Assembly: GCF_006459125.1 (NCBI RefSeq)
Contig: NZ_CP041070.1
Coordinates: 248,001 to 312,000 of the forward strand
DNA: 64,000 nucleotides
DNA from: Halarcobacter anaerophilus
Lineage (GTDB): Bacteria > Campylobacterota > Campylobacteria > Campylobacterales > Arcobacteraceae
Direction of reading: 5' to 3'
The position numbers and the translations under genes were made by a program. Shown here piece after piece: positions 1 through 6,900 of the stretch; position 1 is the first letter of the stretch, and each line of letters starts with the position of its first letter. The notes beneath the pieces are model-generated. The model saw only the letters and a list, made by a program, of their open reading frames with translations. It was not told the DNA's origin and did no database searches.

Positions 1-496
1 CCCAGATATAACCTTGCGTTCCTAAAAAAGCTTCGGCTTGTGTTCCCGTACATACTGCGACCAGCCACTCAATAACTTCATAAAGTGCCGCAAGAGAGAA
101 GCAGAAACAGACTATAAAAAAGTTTCTCCAAGCGGGATAAGGGATTATCTCTTTTCTAATTAATATCTCCCTTGCAATCATAGCAGGAATAAATCCTTGT
201 GCCAAATGCCCCAATTTATCATAATTGTTTCTTGTTTGATGAAAAAGCTCTTTTATAGTATCAAAAAGAGGTACCTCTGCATAAGTATAGTGACCGCCGA
301 TCATTAAAATTATACAATGAATTAAAATAAGAGTATAAAGAAGAGATGTAAGTCTAAAAGTCTCATATGTTAAAGATAATACAACAAATCCTGCAAGGGC
401 AGGTAAAACTTCCAAAAACCAAGTGAAATAATCATGAGGATTAACTGCCGACCAGATTAAAACTCCAAAAAAAACAAATAACCATAAATACTTCAT
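1..496 (-). CDS. YjdF-like (DUF2238) inner-membrane protein, C-terminus cut by window edge
   Basis: The minus-strand frame opens with MKYLWLFVFFGVLIW and stays open to the window edge (165 codons). It is almost wholly hydrophobic, with about five membrane segments. The conserved stretch near the visible end, ALYEVIEWLVAVCTGTQAEA followed by FLGTQGYIW, matches my memory of the DUF2238/YjdF family, whose members are integral membrane proteins of about 200 residues with unknown function. Roughly 30-40 residues are therefore missing beyond position 1. An ATG at 503 is in another frame; the ATG at 496 is chosen because it begins the hydrophobic reading frame. It diverges from the gene at 585. Confidence 0.75.
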   Translation of the reverse strand, partial: MKYLWLFVFFGVLIWSAVNPHDYFTWFLEVLPALAGFVVLSLTYETFRLTSLLYTLILIHCIILMIGGHYTYAEVPLFDTIKELFHQTRNNYDKLGHLAQGFIPAMIAREILIRKEIIPYPAWRNFFIVCFCFSLAALYEVIEWLVAVCTGTQAEAFLGTQGYIW

Positions 497-584
497 ATCT
501 CATCTTACTAACAAATTTTTAACAATTTCAAATAATTTTACTATTAATTTGATAAAATAACCTTCATAAAAAAAGGAATTAGCT

Positions 585-1085
585 ATGACAAAAGAAAAAA
601 GCTTAAAAGAGAAAATTTTAGACTATATTTATATCTTATCAAAACAACCTTTACTTCTAAGAGATTTGTTAGAAGCAAACAGACAGTTTAATGAAGGAAT
701 GCATGCAGACCCTTCAAAATTGGGTTTTAGATTAAATCTTGCAAGAGCTTATTTAGTATATATTTTAATTGTATTGGCTATTTTAATTCCCCTTTCTGCA
801 ATCTTACACCAACCTTTGGCAAATATTGATCCTCATATCTCTATTTTAGGTGCAATGATTATAACAGCAGTTATTTTTATAGGTTTTAATTTTTTCCTTG
901 CAAAAATGAGAGATGAAATTACATATAAACAGATAAAAAGATCTTGGGCACTTAGATTCCCATATTTTCCTTATGATGAATATAATAAAAAAATAGAAGA
1001 GATATATTTAAAAGCTATCAAAGAAGAGATTTCAAAAAAAGATTTAGAAAAATATATTTTAGATAATCTTGTTGAAGAGGAGTAA
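585..1085 (+). CDS. Conserved hypothetical protein with two membrane segments
   Basis: 166 residues, not assigned to a family. The ATG follows a good ribosome-binding site (AAAAGGAATTAGCT). A basic cytoplasmic N-terminus of about 52 residues is followed by two hydrophobic segments (about 55-75 and 87-107) and a charged, Lys/Glu-rich C-terminal tail of about 55 residues, so both ends are probably cytoplasmic. It stands alone between a divergent YjdF-like gene and the rhuM-like gene. A function cannot be named from sequence. Confidence 0.7.
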   Translation: MTKEKSLKEKILDYIYILSKQPLLLRDLLEANRQFNEGMHADPSKLGFRLNLARAYLVYILIVLAILIPLSAILHQPLANIDPHISILGAMIITAVIFIGFNFFLAKMRDEITYKQIKRSWALRFPYFPYDEYNKKIEEIYLKAIKEEISKKDLEKYILDNLVEEE

Positions 1086-1210
1086 TTAAGAGTTTTGATA
1101 TAAAACTAATTATCTTCAATCTTTTATAAATATATAACAAACTGCAATATTTTTTAGTCAAAATTTATTTTTATGTTAAAGTTTGAAATTACTAAATAAA
1201 AGGTAATTTA

Positions 1211-2059
1211 ATGAATAATATATCAAATATTGTAATTTATAATGATGGAGAATTAGAATTAAATGTTTCAATGGATAGTGAAACAGTTTGGCTTACACAA
1301 GCACAAATAAGTTGTATTTTTGAAAAAGATCAAAGTGTTATTAGTAGACATATTAATAATATTTTTAAAGATAAAGAAGTTGATAAAAAAAGCAATATGC
1401 AAAAAATGCATATTGCAAATTCTGATAAACCGGTAAACTTTTATAGTTTAGATATTATCCTTGCAGTTGGCTATAGAGTAAATTCTGTTAAGGCTATTAA
1501 ATTCCGACAATGGGCAACCTTGGTTTTAAAAAGTTATATTTTAAATGGTTACACTATAAATAGTGAAAAGATTACGAATGAAAGGTTTGTAAACTTAGAA
1601 AATGATGTAAATATTTTAAAATCTCAATTAGATGAGATTAAAACACTTGTAAAAAATAATAAGTTAGAAACTGATCAAGGTATTTTTTACGATGGACAGA
1701 TCTATGATGCTTACTCTTTTATAAATGATTTGTTAAAACTTGCTAAAGATGAAATTATTTTAATAGACAATTATATAGATGATTCTGTTTTGACTTTATT
1801 TAGTAAATTTCCCAATATCAATACAATTATTTATACAAAGAGTATCTCCCCGCAATTAAAATTAGATTTTGAAAAATATGAGAAACAATATAAAAATGTA
1901 ACTATAAAAACTTTTAAAAATTCTCATGATAGATTTTTAATTTTTGATAAAAAAGAGATTTATCTTATAGGAGCAAGTTTAAAAGATTTAGGTAAAAAAT
2001 GGTTTGCCTTTTCAAAAATGAATTTAGATATGAAGAACTTCTTTGAAAAGTTAGATTAA
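1211..2059 (+). CDS. RhuM-family protein with C-terminal PLD-like domain
   Basis: 282 residues. The N-terminal half (about 1-115) has the RhuM signature: a short β-hairpin start (IVIYNDGELELNVSM), then VWLTQAQIS and SVISRHINNIF, a predicted DNA-binding fold, then FYSLDIILAVGYRVNS and KAIKFRQWAT. After a coiled linker, residues about 155-282 form a second domain with SHDRFLIFD and IGASLKDLGKKW, resembling a phospholipase-D-like HxK/R motif (H-x-R-x4-D). RhuM was first named in a Salmonella pathogenicity island; homologues are common in mobile and defence regions, and their activity is unclear. The ATG follows AAAAGG. The position beside gene cassettes supports an accessory origin. Confidence 0.82.
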   Translation: MNNISNIVIYNDGELELNVSMDSETVWLTQAQISCIFEKDQSVISRHINNIFKDKEVDKKSNMQKMHIANSDKPVNFYSLDIILAVGYRVNSVKAIKFRQWATLVLKSYILNGYTINSEKITNERFVNLENDVNILKSQLDEIKTLVKNNKLETDQGIFYDGQIYDAYSFINDLLKLAKDEIILIDNYIDDSVLTLFSKFPNINTIIYTKSISPQLKLDFEKYEKQYKNVTIKTFKNSHDRFLIFDKKEIYLIGASLKDLGKKWFAFSKMNLDMKNFFEKLD

Positions 2060-2191
2060 ATTCATTTTAAAACTAAATATTTTCAAGTAAATTTGAATAA
2101 TACACAAATATAAAAAATAAAATCAACATAATAAATGTAAATAGTGAAGCAAAGCCGTAGAGTTTTGTTTTTTTCAAAATAGTCCTTAAAT

Positions 2192-2262
2192 AAAGCAAAA
2201 TATTTTCGTAAAATTTAAATAAACAGAAAAATACTATCTAAATATAGATAATATTTTGCTTT
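2192..2262. repeat. 13-bp perfect inverted repeat in the rhuM-HTH gap
   Basis: AAAGCAAAATATT at 2192-2204 is exactly repeated in inverse at 2250-2262, 45 bases apart. The 2060-2328 gap has no gene that I can support. The repeat lies 66 bases before the small HTH gene, so it could be an operator or an RNA hairpin; it has no U-tract of a clear terminator. Confidence 0.6.
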
Positions 2263-2328
2263 TATATTGAATAAAAGGCAATTATATTGCGAATTTATTT
2301 CATAGATTTTTTAATGTAAAGTTATTTT

Positions 2329-2523
2329 ATGAAATTAACACAACAAGACATGGCTAGATTATTAAATATAACTCCTATGACATTAAGAAATTGGCGAAAA
2401 GAGAAGCCAAAATTATATGAAATTATTATGAAAGGCTTTGCTTTTGAAGAAGCAGTAAAAAAAGCTCAACAAAATGCCGATGAACTAAAAGCTTTGGAAG
2501 AACAGTTTAAAGCAAAAAAATAA
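2329..2523 (+). CDS. Small helix-turn-helix DNA-binding protein
   Basis: 64 residues. Residues 4-24 (TQQDMARLLNITPMTLRNWR) read as a helix-turn-helix of the excisionase/MerR-like or phage-Cro type, with the rest a charged helix rich in Ala, Lys and Glu. There is no obvious ribosome-binding site of the AAGGA type directly ahead (TAAAGTTATTTT), so expression may be weak. It faces the cassette genes tail to tail. Likely a small regulator of a mobile or accessory element; partner unknown. Confidence 0.62.
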   Translation: MKLTQQDMARLLNITPMTLRNWRKEKPKLYEIIMKGFAFEEAVKKAQQNADELKALEEQFKAKK

Positions 2524-2639
2524 TAAATTTTTATATGAGTTGATAACCAAATCTTTAAACTTATGACTTAAAAAGTGATTTTTGTTGTTCAAAAAGTCCT
2601 AAGGAGTTGAGAGAATCTCTAAATTCTACTTCTTGAACG

Positions 2640-2715
2640 CTTTTGGGAACAAATTATATCTCTAAATAAAGGTTATAAAGCCAATAAGTTAGATTTTCTA
2701 ATTTTGTTCCAAAAG
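2640..2715. repeat. Long imperfect inverted repeat in the 2524-2730 gap
   Basis: CTTTTGGGAACAAATT (2640-2655) pairs with AATTTTGTTCCAAAAG (2700-2715) with one bulge on each side, and the inner arms continue to match loosely. No coding sequence is visible in 2524-2730. It could be a remnant of an empty or decayed cassette, but it lacks the terminal core boxes seen in the two attC-like sites. Confidence 0.4.
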
Positions 2716-2730
2716 TAAGAGATTTAGGAA

Positions 2731-2798
2731 ATTAACGTTTAAAATGAGCCAATGAATTGCCCGCAGGATAATTCATTGGCTCCTCTGATTTGTTAACT
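2731..2798 (-). repeat. attC-like recombination site, copy 1
   Basis: Read on the minus strand the site begins GTTAACAAATCAG right after the stop codon of the 2802-3230 gene and ends with AAACGTTAATT. Between them is a perfect 13-bp stem (GAGCCAATGAATT at 2746-2758, its inverse at 2770-2782) with an 11-base loop; both spacers between stem and end boxes are 9 bases. The layout R''-spacer-stem-loop-stem-spacer-R' and the TAAC...GTTA ends are those of integron attC sites. The R' core departs slightly from GTTRRRY, so I call it attC-like. Confidence 0.75.
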
Positions 2799-2801
2799 GT
2801 T

Positions 2802-3230
2802 TTAATATCCAATTATAAAGCAGCCTTTTACATTGATAAAGTTTTCTTCTCGAAAAAATGAATCAATTCTATTTACAACAGGATCAAAAGTTTTAGTGGT
2901 TCGTCCATTATTAGTTTGTCTGACTATTGGTACAATTAATAATAAATAATCTGCTTCTTTACAAATATGACATTTCCATATATCAAGTAAATCCATATTA
3001 TTTGTTATTGTTTTTCCTCTTTCAACTTCCATGATAATACCCGTTTCATTTATAGGCTTATAATAGTCTGGTCTTAATTGAGGTGTTTTGTAATCAGAAA
3101 ATAAACCTTTTTTCTCGCTTCTAAAACCTAAGTCTTTACATTTATCAATAAAAATATCTTGTATTTTATGACTTGTAGCATTAACTTGATGGGTTTCATT
3201 AATTTTATTTTTTATCTGTTCAATAGACAT
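2802..3230 (-). CDS. Cassette gene 1: hypothetical protein, possible PD-(D/E)XK nuclease fold
   Basis: 142 residues from the ATG at 3230. RPDYY (about 53-57) followed by GIIMEVERGKT (about 64-74) has the spacing of a PD...ExK nuclease core, which is suggestive only; a WKCHIC pair follows. The frame stays open and protein-like for 28 more codons upstream to 3314, where an ATA codon sits six bases after AAAGGA, whereas the ATG at 3230 has no good ribosome-binding site. The true start may therefore be 3314, or an original ATG was lost. The stop is three bases before an attC-like site and the 5' end abuts the previous one, the standard form of an integron cassette. No family recognised with certainty. 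Confidence 0.6.
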   Translation of the reverse strand: MSIEQIKNKINETHQVNATSHKIQDIFIDKCKDLGFRSEKKGLFSDYKTPQLRPDYYKPINETGIIMEVERGKTITNNMDLLDIWKCHICKEADYLLLIVPIVRQTNNGRTTKTFDPVVNRIDSFFREENFINVKGCFIIGY

Positions 3231-3330
3231 AAAATCATATATTTCTCGTACTGTAGATTGTGCAAGAATAAATTCTTGATTATTTTTGTCTTGTCCGTAT
3301 TCAAAATATTCTATGACGATTCCTTTTTCA

Positions 3331-3398
3331 GTTAACGTTTGAAGTGAGCTAATAAATTTCCCTTAGGGTAATTTATTAGCTCCCCTGATTTGTTATGT
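3331..3398 (-). repeat. attC-like recombination site, copy 2
   Basis: On the minus strand: CATAACAAATCAG, a perfect 13-bp stem (GAGCTAATAAATT at 3346-3358, inverse at 3370-3382) around an 11-base loop, then CTTCAAACGTTAACT. Both spacers are 9 bases, exactly as in copy 1. The two stem differences from copy 1 (C/G to T/A) are matched on the opposite arm, so structure rather than sequence is conserved. The R'' box contains the stop codon of the 3393-4124 gene. Confidence 0.77.
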
Positions 3399-4124
3399 AC
3401 CATTAATTAATTTCCAAATAAAACTTGATAATATATTTATAGATGTAGAAAATACAATAGTTATCAATATGGATAAAAGTGGATATTTTTTAATAAATAA
3501 CTCAACACTTTTCAACCAAGGTTTCTTTATATTATTAAGCTCTTTTGTGATAATTTTGATAAAATCATCAGGGATCGTTTTTTTGTTTATTCTTGATAAA
3601 CATTCATCACAAATAATTGGTTTTTCTGTATTGTAAATAATATCATTTTTGTCACCATTTAAATCAAATAAACAACCTCTAGTGTCTTCATGTGTAAACT
3701 CATTTACATTAGCACTAAAATCTGAGTTGAAAATTGTATATAAAGCAAATATTTCATAAATATTTTTTAAAATAAAATTTTCTAAAGATATATCTTTTTT
3801 AGCTAATACGTATTCTAAGTTTGAAACTGAAATACATATTTTATTTTCACTTATTCTATGCATATAAAAGTTATCTAAAAATTTATAATTCATTACAGCG
3901 ATGCAAATACCATCACAATTAACATCTGATAAAATACTTTTTACTTCATCAACAGAATAAACTACATCTAAGTAACCATCATTTTTTGATGGGGGTGGCA
4001 AGTCATTTTTTCTATCCAATCCCTCAATTGAAAACAGTTCAGATGTATGGTTTTTAATTAAATCAAAATTAACGATTCTATCAATATGTCCAATCATTAT
4101 AATTTTGATTTTTACTTTAGGCAT
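3393..4124 (-). CDS. Cassette gene 2: hypothetical protein with Cys motifs and C-terminal membrane anchor
   Basis: 243 residues, family not recognised. A central THEDTRGCLFDLNG segment (about residue 145) is followed some 25 residues later by ICDECLSRI, giving a His/Cys set that could bind a metal, possibly a degenerate zinc-protease or zinc-ribbon region (inference). One hydrophobic segment near the C-terminus (about 215-237, PLLSILITIVFSTSINILSS) probably anchors it to the membrane with the bulk in the cytoplasm. The ATG has AAGGA eight bases ahead. It ends inside attC-like copy 2 and is transcribed with cassette 1; a TATAAT box at 4163-4168 on the minus strand could serve as promoter. Confidence 0.65.
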   Translation of the reverse strand: MPKVKIKIIMIGHIDRIVNFDLIKNHTSELFSIEGLDRKNDLPPPSKNDGYLDVVYSVDEVKSILSDVNCDGICIAVMNYKFLDNFYMHRISENKICISVSNLEYVLAKKDISLENFILKNIYEIFALYTIFNSDFSANVNEFTHEDTRGCLFDLNGDKNDIIYNTEKPIICDECLSRINKKTIPDDFIKIITKELNNIKKPWLKSVELFIKKYPLLSILITIVFSTSINILSSFIWKLINGT

Positions 4125-4619
4125 TCAGTTCATCCTTGTACATAACTATTTATTAAATATACATTATATATAAAACACCCTAAAAATGAACAAATAACAT
4201 GCACAAAAAGTCTTCTATATCAAAATGCCTACAAAGACCGTAAATAAAGTATTTTTCTAAATATTACTATAAAAAACATTGGAAACTGAGATACTTCTTA
4301 AATAAATTTTAAGTTTATGATATGCTTTTTATGTATGTTTATTGTCGATATTTAGACGATAATAGTACATAATGTATGTATATTAAGGTGATATCGTAAT
4401 AAACCTGCAAAATGTTAAATATATTAAGAGGAGTAATGTGGACAGAAAATTGCTACAAAGATAAATTATAAAACAAGTTCAACAACCTGTACTTTTTGGC
4501 ACAAATTAGGCTAAGTAAGTTTAACTATGCTGAAATTCTAGGACTATCAAACTTTGACACAAAACTCTGAACAGTCTCAAATTTTTTTCATAAACTTAAA
4601 GACCTTTCAAAAATCTGGG
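4125..4619. other. 495-base gap without a supportable gene
   Basis: Very AT-rich. It carries a minus-strand TATAAT (4163-4168) that could drive the cassettes and an imperfect hairpin near 4344-4366 (ATTGTCG/CGATAAT). On the plus strand 4437-4619 reads as a protein-like frame broken by two in-frame stops, so it may be an eroded gene or transposase remnant; I cannot name it. This is where an attI site or integrase would be expected, and none is visible. Confidence 0.6.
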
Positions 4620-5357
4620 TCAATCCACTTTATCAAAAATAGCTTTTGCTTCTTTATTTCTCTGTTTCTTTAGTTCCATATCTATATATTTTGCTTCAAT
4701 TTCAACTTTTGATTTAAAAGCTATTGTCTGTTTTCTTTTTCCTGTCGGGTTTATTTCATAGATTTTAAAACCTGCTTCATATAAAGATAATCTTACATTT
4801 GTAGCAATTGAATAGGTGGTTACTATGCAATTATTGTTTGTGCAGTTAAAGATATCTTTAAAATATTCTACGCTCCAAAGTTCAGTGTTTACTTCACTTG
4901 AAAAAGCATCTTGATAAACAATATCTATATTGTGCAAGGATTTTATATACTCTCTTGCATCTCCAATAAAAAGTTCTATTTTTATATTTTCATCTTCATA
5001 TTTTTGTTTTGTTGAAAGTTGTTTTATTATATTTGACAATTCATCAAACTCTTTTGGGTATTTAAAATCTTTTAAAGAGGTTACAAGCTCTAAATCAAGC
5101 TCCGGGGAATATATTTCAAGTTTAATATCGGGAAAATATTTTTTTGCATAGTAAATCGTGCTTAATGTGTTATATCCCAAACCAAAACAGATATCAAGAA
5201 TTTTTAGACTTTTTCTGTTTTTTTTGTAGTTAAAAGCAGGAATAACGTGTTTTATCAAAGACTCTTTTATTGCCCCTGTTTTTACATCATGAAAGTGTTG
5301 CTTGTATTTTGTAGAAAAGAGTGTATTTGAGCCGTCGTTGGTTTTTATAAAATCTAT
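4620..5357 (-). CDS. mnmD: MnmD/MnmC-N-like tRNA wobble-uridine methyltransferase
   Basis: A SAM-dependent methyltransferase of the MnmC N-domain (DUF752) type, expected to convert nm5(s2)U34 to mnm5(s2)U34 in tRNA. LKILDICFGLGYNTLST is the SAM-binding loop, and DIVYQDAFSSEVNTELWS the family D-x-F...LW motif. The C-terminal oxidoreductase domain of MnmC is absent. The frame from TTG 5258 would omit the conserved N-terminus; upstream, in frame, it reads DFIKTNDGSNTLFSTKYKQH and so on, typical of the family, back to a TGA. The only well-placed start there is ATA at 5357, seven bases after AAAGG. I therefore extend the gene to 5357 (245 residues, normal for the family). It lies downstream of luxS. 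Confidence 0.8.
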   Translation of the reverse strand: MDFIKTNDGSNTLFSTKYKQHFHDVKTGAIKESLIKHVIPAFNYKKNRKSLKILDICFGLGYNTLSTIYYAKKYFPDIKLEIYSPELDLELVTSLKDFKYPKEFDELSNIIKQLSTKQKYEDENIKIELFIGDAREYIKSLHNIDIVYQDAFSSEVNTELWSVEYFKDIFNCTNNNCIVTTYSIATNVRLSLYEAGFKIYEINPTGKRKQTIAFKSKVEIEAKYIDMELKKQRNKEAKAIFDKVD

Positions 5358-5380
5358 ATTTTTGCCTTTAAAGAGGTTTC

Positions 5381-5398
5381 AAAGAGAATTTTCTCTTT
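5381..5398 (-). terminator. Short hairpin between luxS and mnmD
   Basis: AAAGAGA and TCTCTTT pair around a four-base loop just after the luxS stop. There is no U-tract on the minus strand, so termination is probably partial and mnmD may be read through. Confidence 0.35.
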
Positions 5399-5405
5399 AA
5401 AACTT

Positions 5406-5921
5406 TTATGAGTTTAAGCTCTCTAGTTTTTCTTCAGAGAGGTATAACTCTTTGTTTGACATAACACCTATTTTATGATTTAAAACCTCTTTTGCTATCT
5501 CTTTTGCCTCATCTAAAGAGTGCATTTTATATGAACCGCATTGATAAAGATTTAGTTCGGGAATATCTGCTTGTGATTTTACTTTTAATACATCTTCCAT
5601 AGATTTTTTCCAAGCATCCGCTACTTCTTGTTCACTTGGATTTCCAAGTAAACTCATATAAAATCCCGTTCTGCATCCCATAGGTGATACATCTATAACT
5701 TCTACTTTATCAGAGTTTAAATGTTCTCTTATAAATCCTGCAAACAAGTGTTCTAAAGTGTGTACACCTTTTTCACTCATTATTGCTTTATTCGGTACGC
5801 AAAATCTTAAATCAAATACAGTAATAACATCTCCTGAAGGTGATTTCATAGTTTTTGCAACTCTTACGGCAGGTGCCGGCATAATTGTATGATCTACTCT
5901 AAAGCTGTCTAATAATGGCAT
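5406..5921 (-). CDS. luxS: S-ribosylhomocysteine lyase LuxS
   Basis: 171 residues, standard LuxS length. It cleaves S-ribosylhomocysteine to homocysteine and the autoinducer-2 precursor DPD in the activated methyl cycle. The metal ligands H54 and H58 with E57 are in [10 protein letters not shown], the catalytic Cys is in [11 protein letters not shown], and the third metal ligand Cys is in [10 protein letters not shown]. The ATG has AAAAGGAAAACC ahead. A hairpin at about 5943-5960 in the upstream gap may end transcription from the 6017 gene, so luxS probably has its own promoter. Confidence 0.97.
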   Translation of the reverse strand: MPLLDSFRVDHTIMPAPAVRVAKTMKSPSGDVITVFDLRFCVPNKAIMSEKGVHTLEHLFAGFIREHLNSDKVEVIDVSPMGCRTGFYMSLLGNPSEQEVADAWKKSMEDVLKVKSQADIPELNLYQCGSYKMHSLDEAKEIAKEVLNHKIGVMSNKELYLSEEKLESLNS

Positions 5922-6016
5922 TTGGTTTTCCTTTTTACCGCTTTTAGTTAAGACTAAAAGGAGTCTGTTTTTGTGATTTTATCTAAATTCCTATTTTAAA
6001 GTCTTAAATTTTGTAT

Positions 6017-6373
6017 TTAGAGTAATCCTAAATTTTTTCTAACCATTTTTTTATAAGCTTTCATATGAACTTTTAGCATATTTGGAATAACTTCCACTCT
6101 ACAAGCATGTATTATAGGTACATATTGAGGTTTTGAGTAAATAGTATCTCTATCCCTTGCCAATAAAACAAGCTTGTTCATATCATCATCAAGAGAGATA
6201 TCTTCTCTATCTGAGATGGCATCGTAAACATAAAAAAACATTTTTCTGTCTTCACTGCTCATTTGGCAAGAGTCGTCCAACATTTTAAGAGCAAGTTTTG
6301 AAGCGTACTCTATCTCGATTGGTTCAAAATTATACGTTTTTGCCCAATCATAAGCTTTTTGATAAATATCCAT
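6017..6373 (-). CDS. Conserved hypothetical protein (ε-proteobacterial type)
   Basis: About 118 residues, soluble, mainly helical, no signal peptide or known motif. A first ATG lies at 6379, but AAAGGAT ends two bases before it; the ATG at 6373 sits eight bases from that Shine-Dalgarno and is preferred. It is rich in acidic residues in its centre (DREDISLDDDMNK) and basic at the end. It lies 25 bases downstream of the two-TM protein gene and probably shares its transcript. Function unknown. Confidence 0.6.
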   Translation of the reverse strand: MDIYQKAYDWAKTYNFEPIEIEYASKLALKMLDDSCQMSSEDRKMFFYVYDAISDREDISLDDDMNKLVLLARDRDTIYSKPQYVPIIHACRVEVIPNMLKVHMKAYKKMVRKNLGLL

Positions 6374-6404
6374 TTGCATATCCTTTAAAAAGTAAATGCA
6401 AATT

Positions 6405-6803
6405 TTATTCCTGTGTTACCTCTTTTTTGATTTTCTGAAAACTGTTTTCTATATATTTAGTTGCTGTTAACTTTTGTAAATAGGCAAAGACAATAACCAA
6501 AATAACTCCGATTCCGTAAGTAAAAAAAATACTGAGAACTATAAAAACAACCAGTATCCAGACATTTAAAAGTTCTGCTTCAAAATTTAACGAAAAACTC
6601 TCTTTTGCATTTTCTACAGTCACTTTTAAATCATAAGGCAATAAATTTTTTGGGGCTTTGAATTTTTTAAAAAAGAGTTGGTTCTTTTGTGTTTCTGTAT
6701 CAATAGATTGCTTTGAAAGAGTCTCTTTTAGAAGAGTGATTATTTTATCTTTTTTTTCAATATTATGTGATTTTACCTGCGTTGTAACATCAAATATTCC
6801 CAT
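6405..6803 (-). CDS. Hypothetical two-TM membrane protein
   Basis: 132 residues starting MGIFDVTTQVKSHN; the ATG at 6803 follows AAAAGGAAATAT. An in-frame ATG at 6938 exists but lies inside the GGDEF-EAL gene and lacks a ribosome-binding site. A soluble N-terminal part of about 75 residues precedes one long or two short hydrophobic segments (ILVVFIVLSIFFTYGIGVIL and following), then a basic tail. I do not recognise the family. Confidence 0.6.
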   Translation of the reverse strand: MGIFDVTTQVKSHNIEKKDKIITLLKETLSKQSIDTETQKNQLFFKKFKAPKNLLPYDLKVTVENAKESFSLNFEAELLNVWILVVFIVLSIFFTYGIGVILVIVFAYLQKLTATKYIENSFQKIKKEVTQE

Positions 6804-6900
6804 ATATTTCCTTTTGAAGTTTTTAAAAGTATAACAAAAAGAGGGGATGAATTTTTTTGTATTTTGCTTATAAAATATACAAGTGTTTAAATTATCTTGT

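Noticed and set aside
2640-2715. Third attC-like site
   Set aside because: It has a long imperfect inverted repeat but lacks TAAC/GTTA end boxes, the 9-base spacers and a gene ending beside it.
5259-5380. Frameshift in the mnmD-like gene
   Set aside because: The missing N-terminus is in the same frame upstream of the TTG, so no frameshift is needed; an unusual start explains it.
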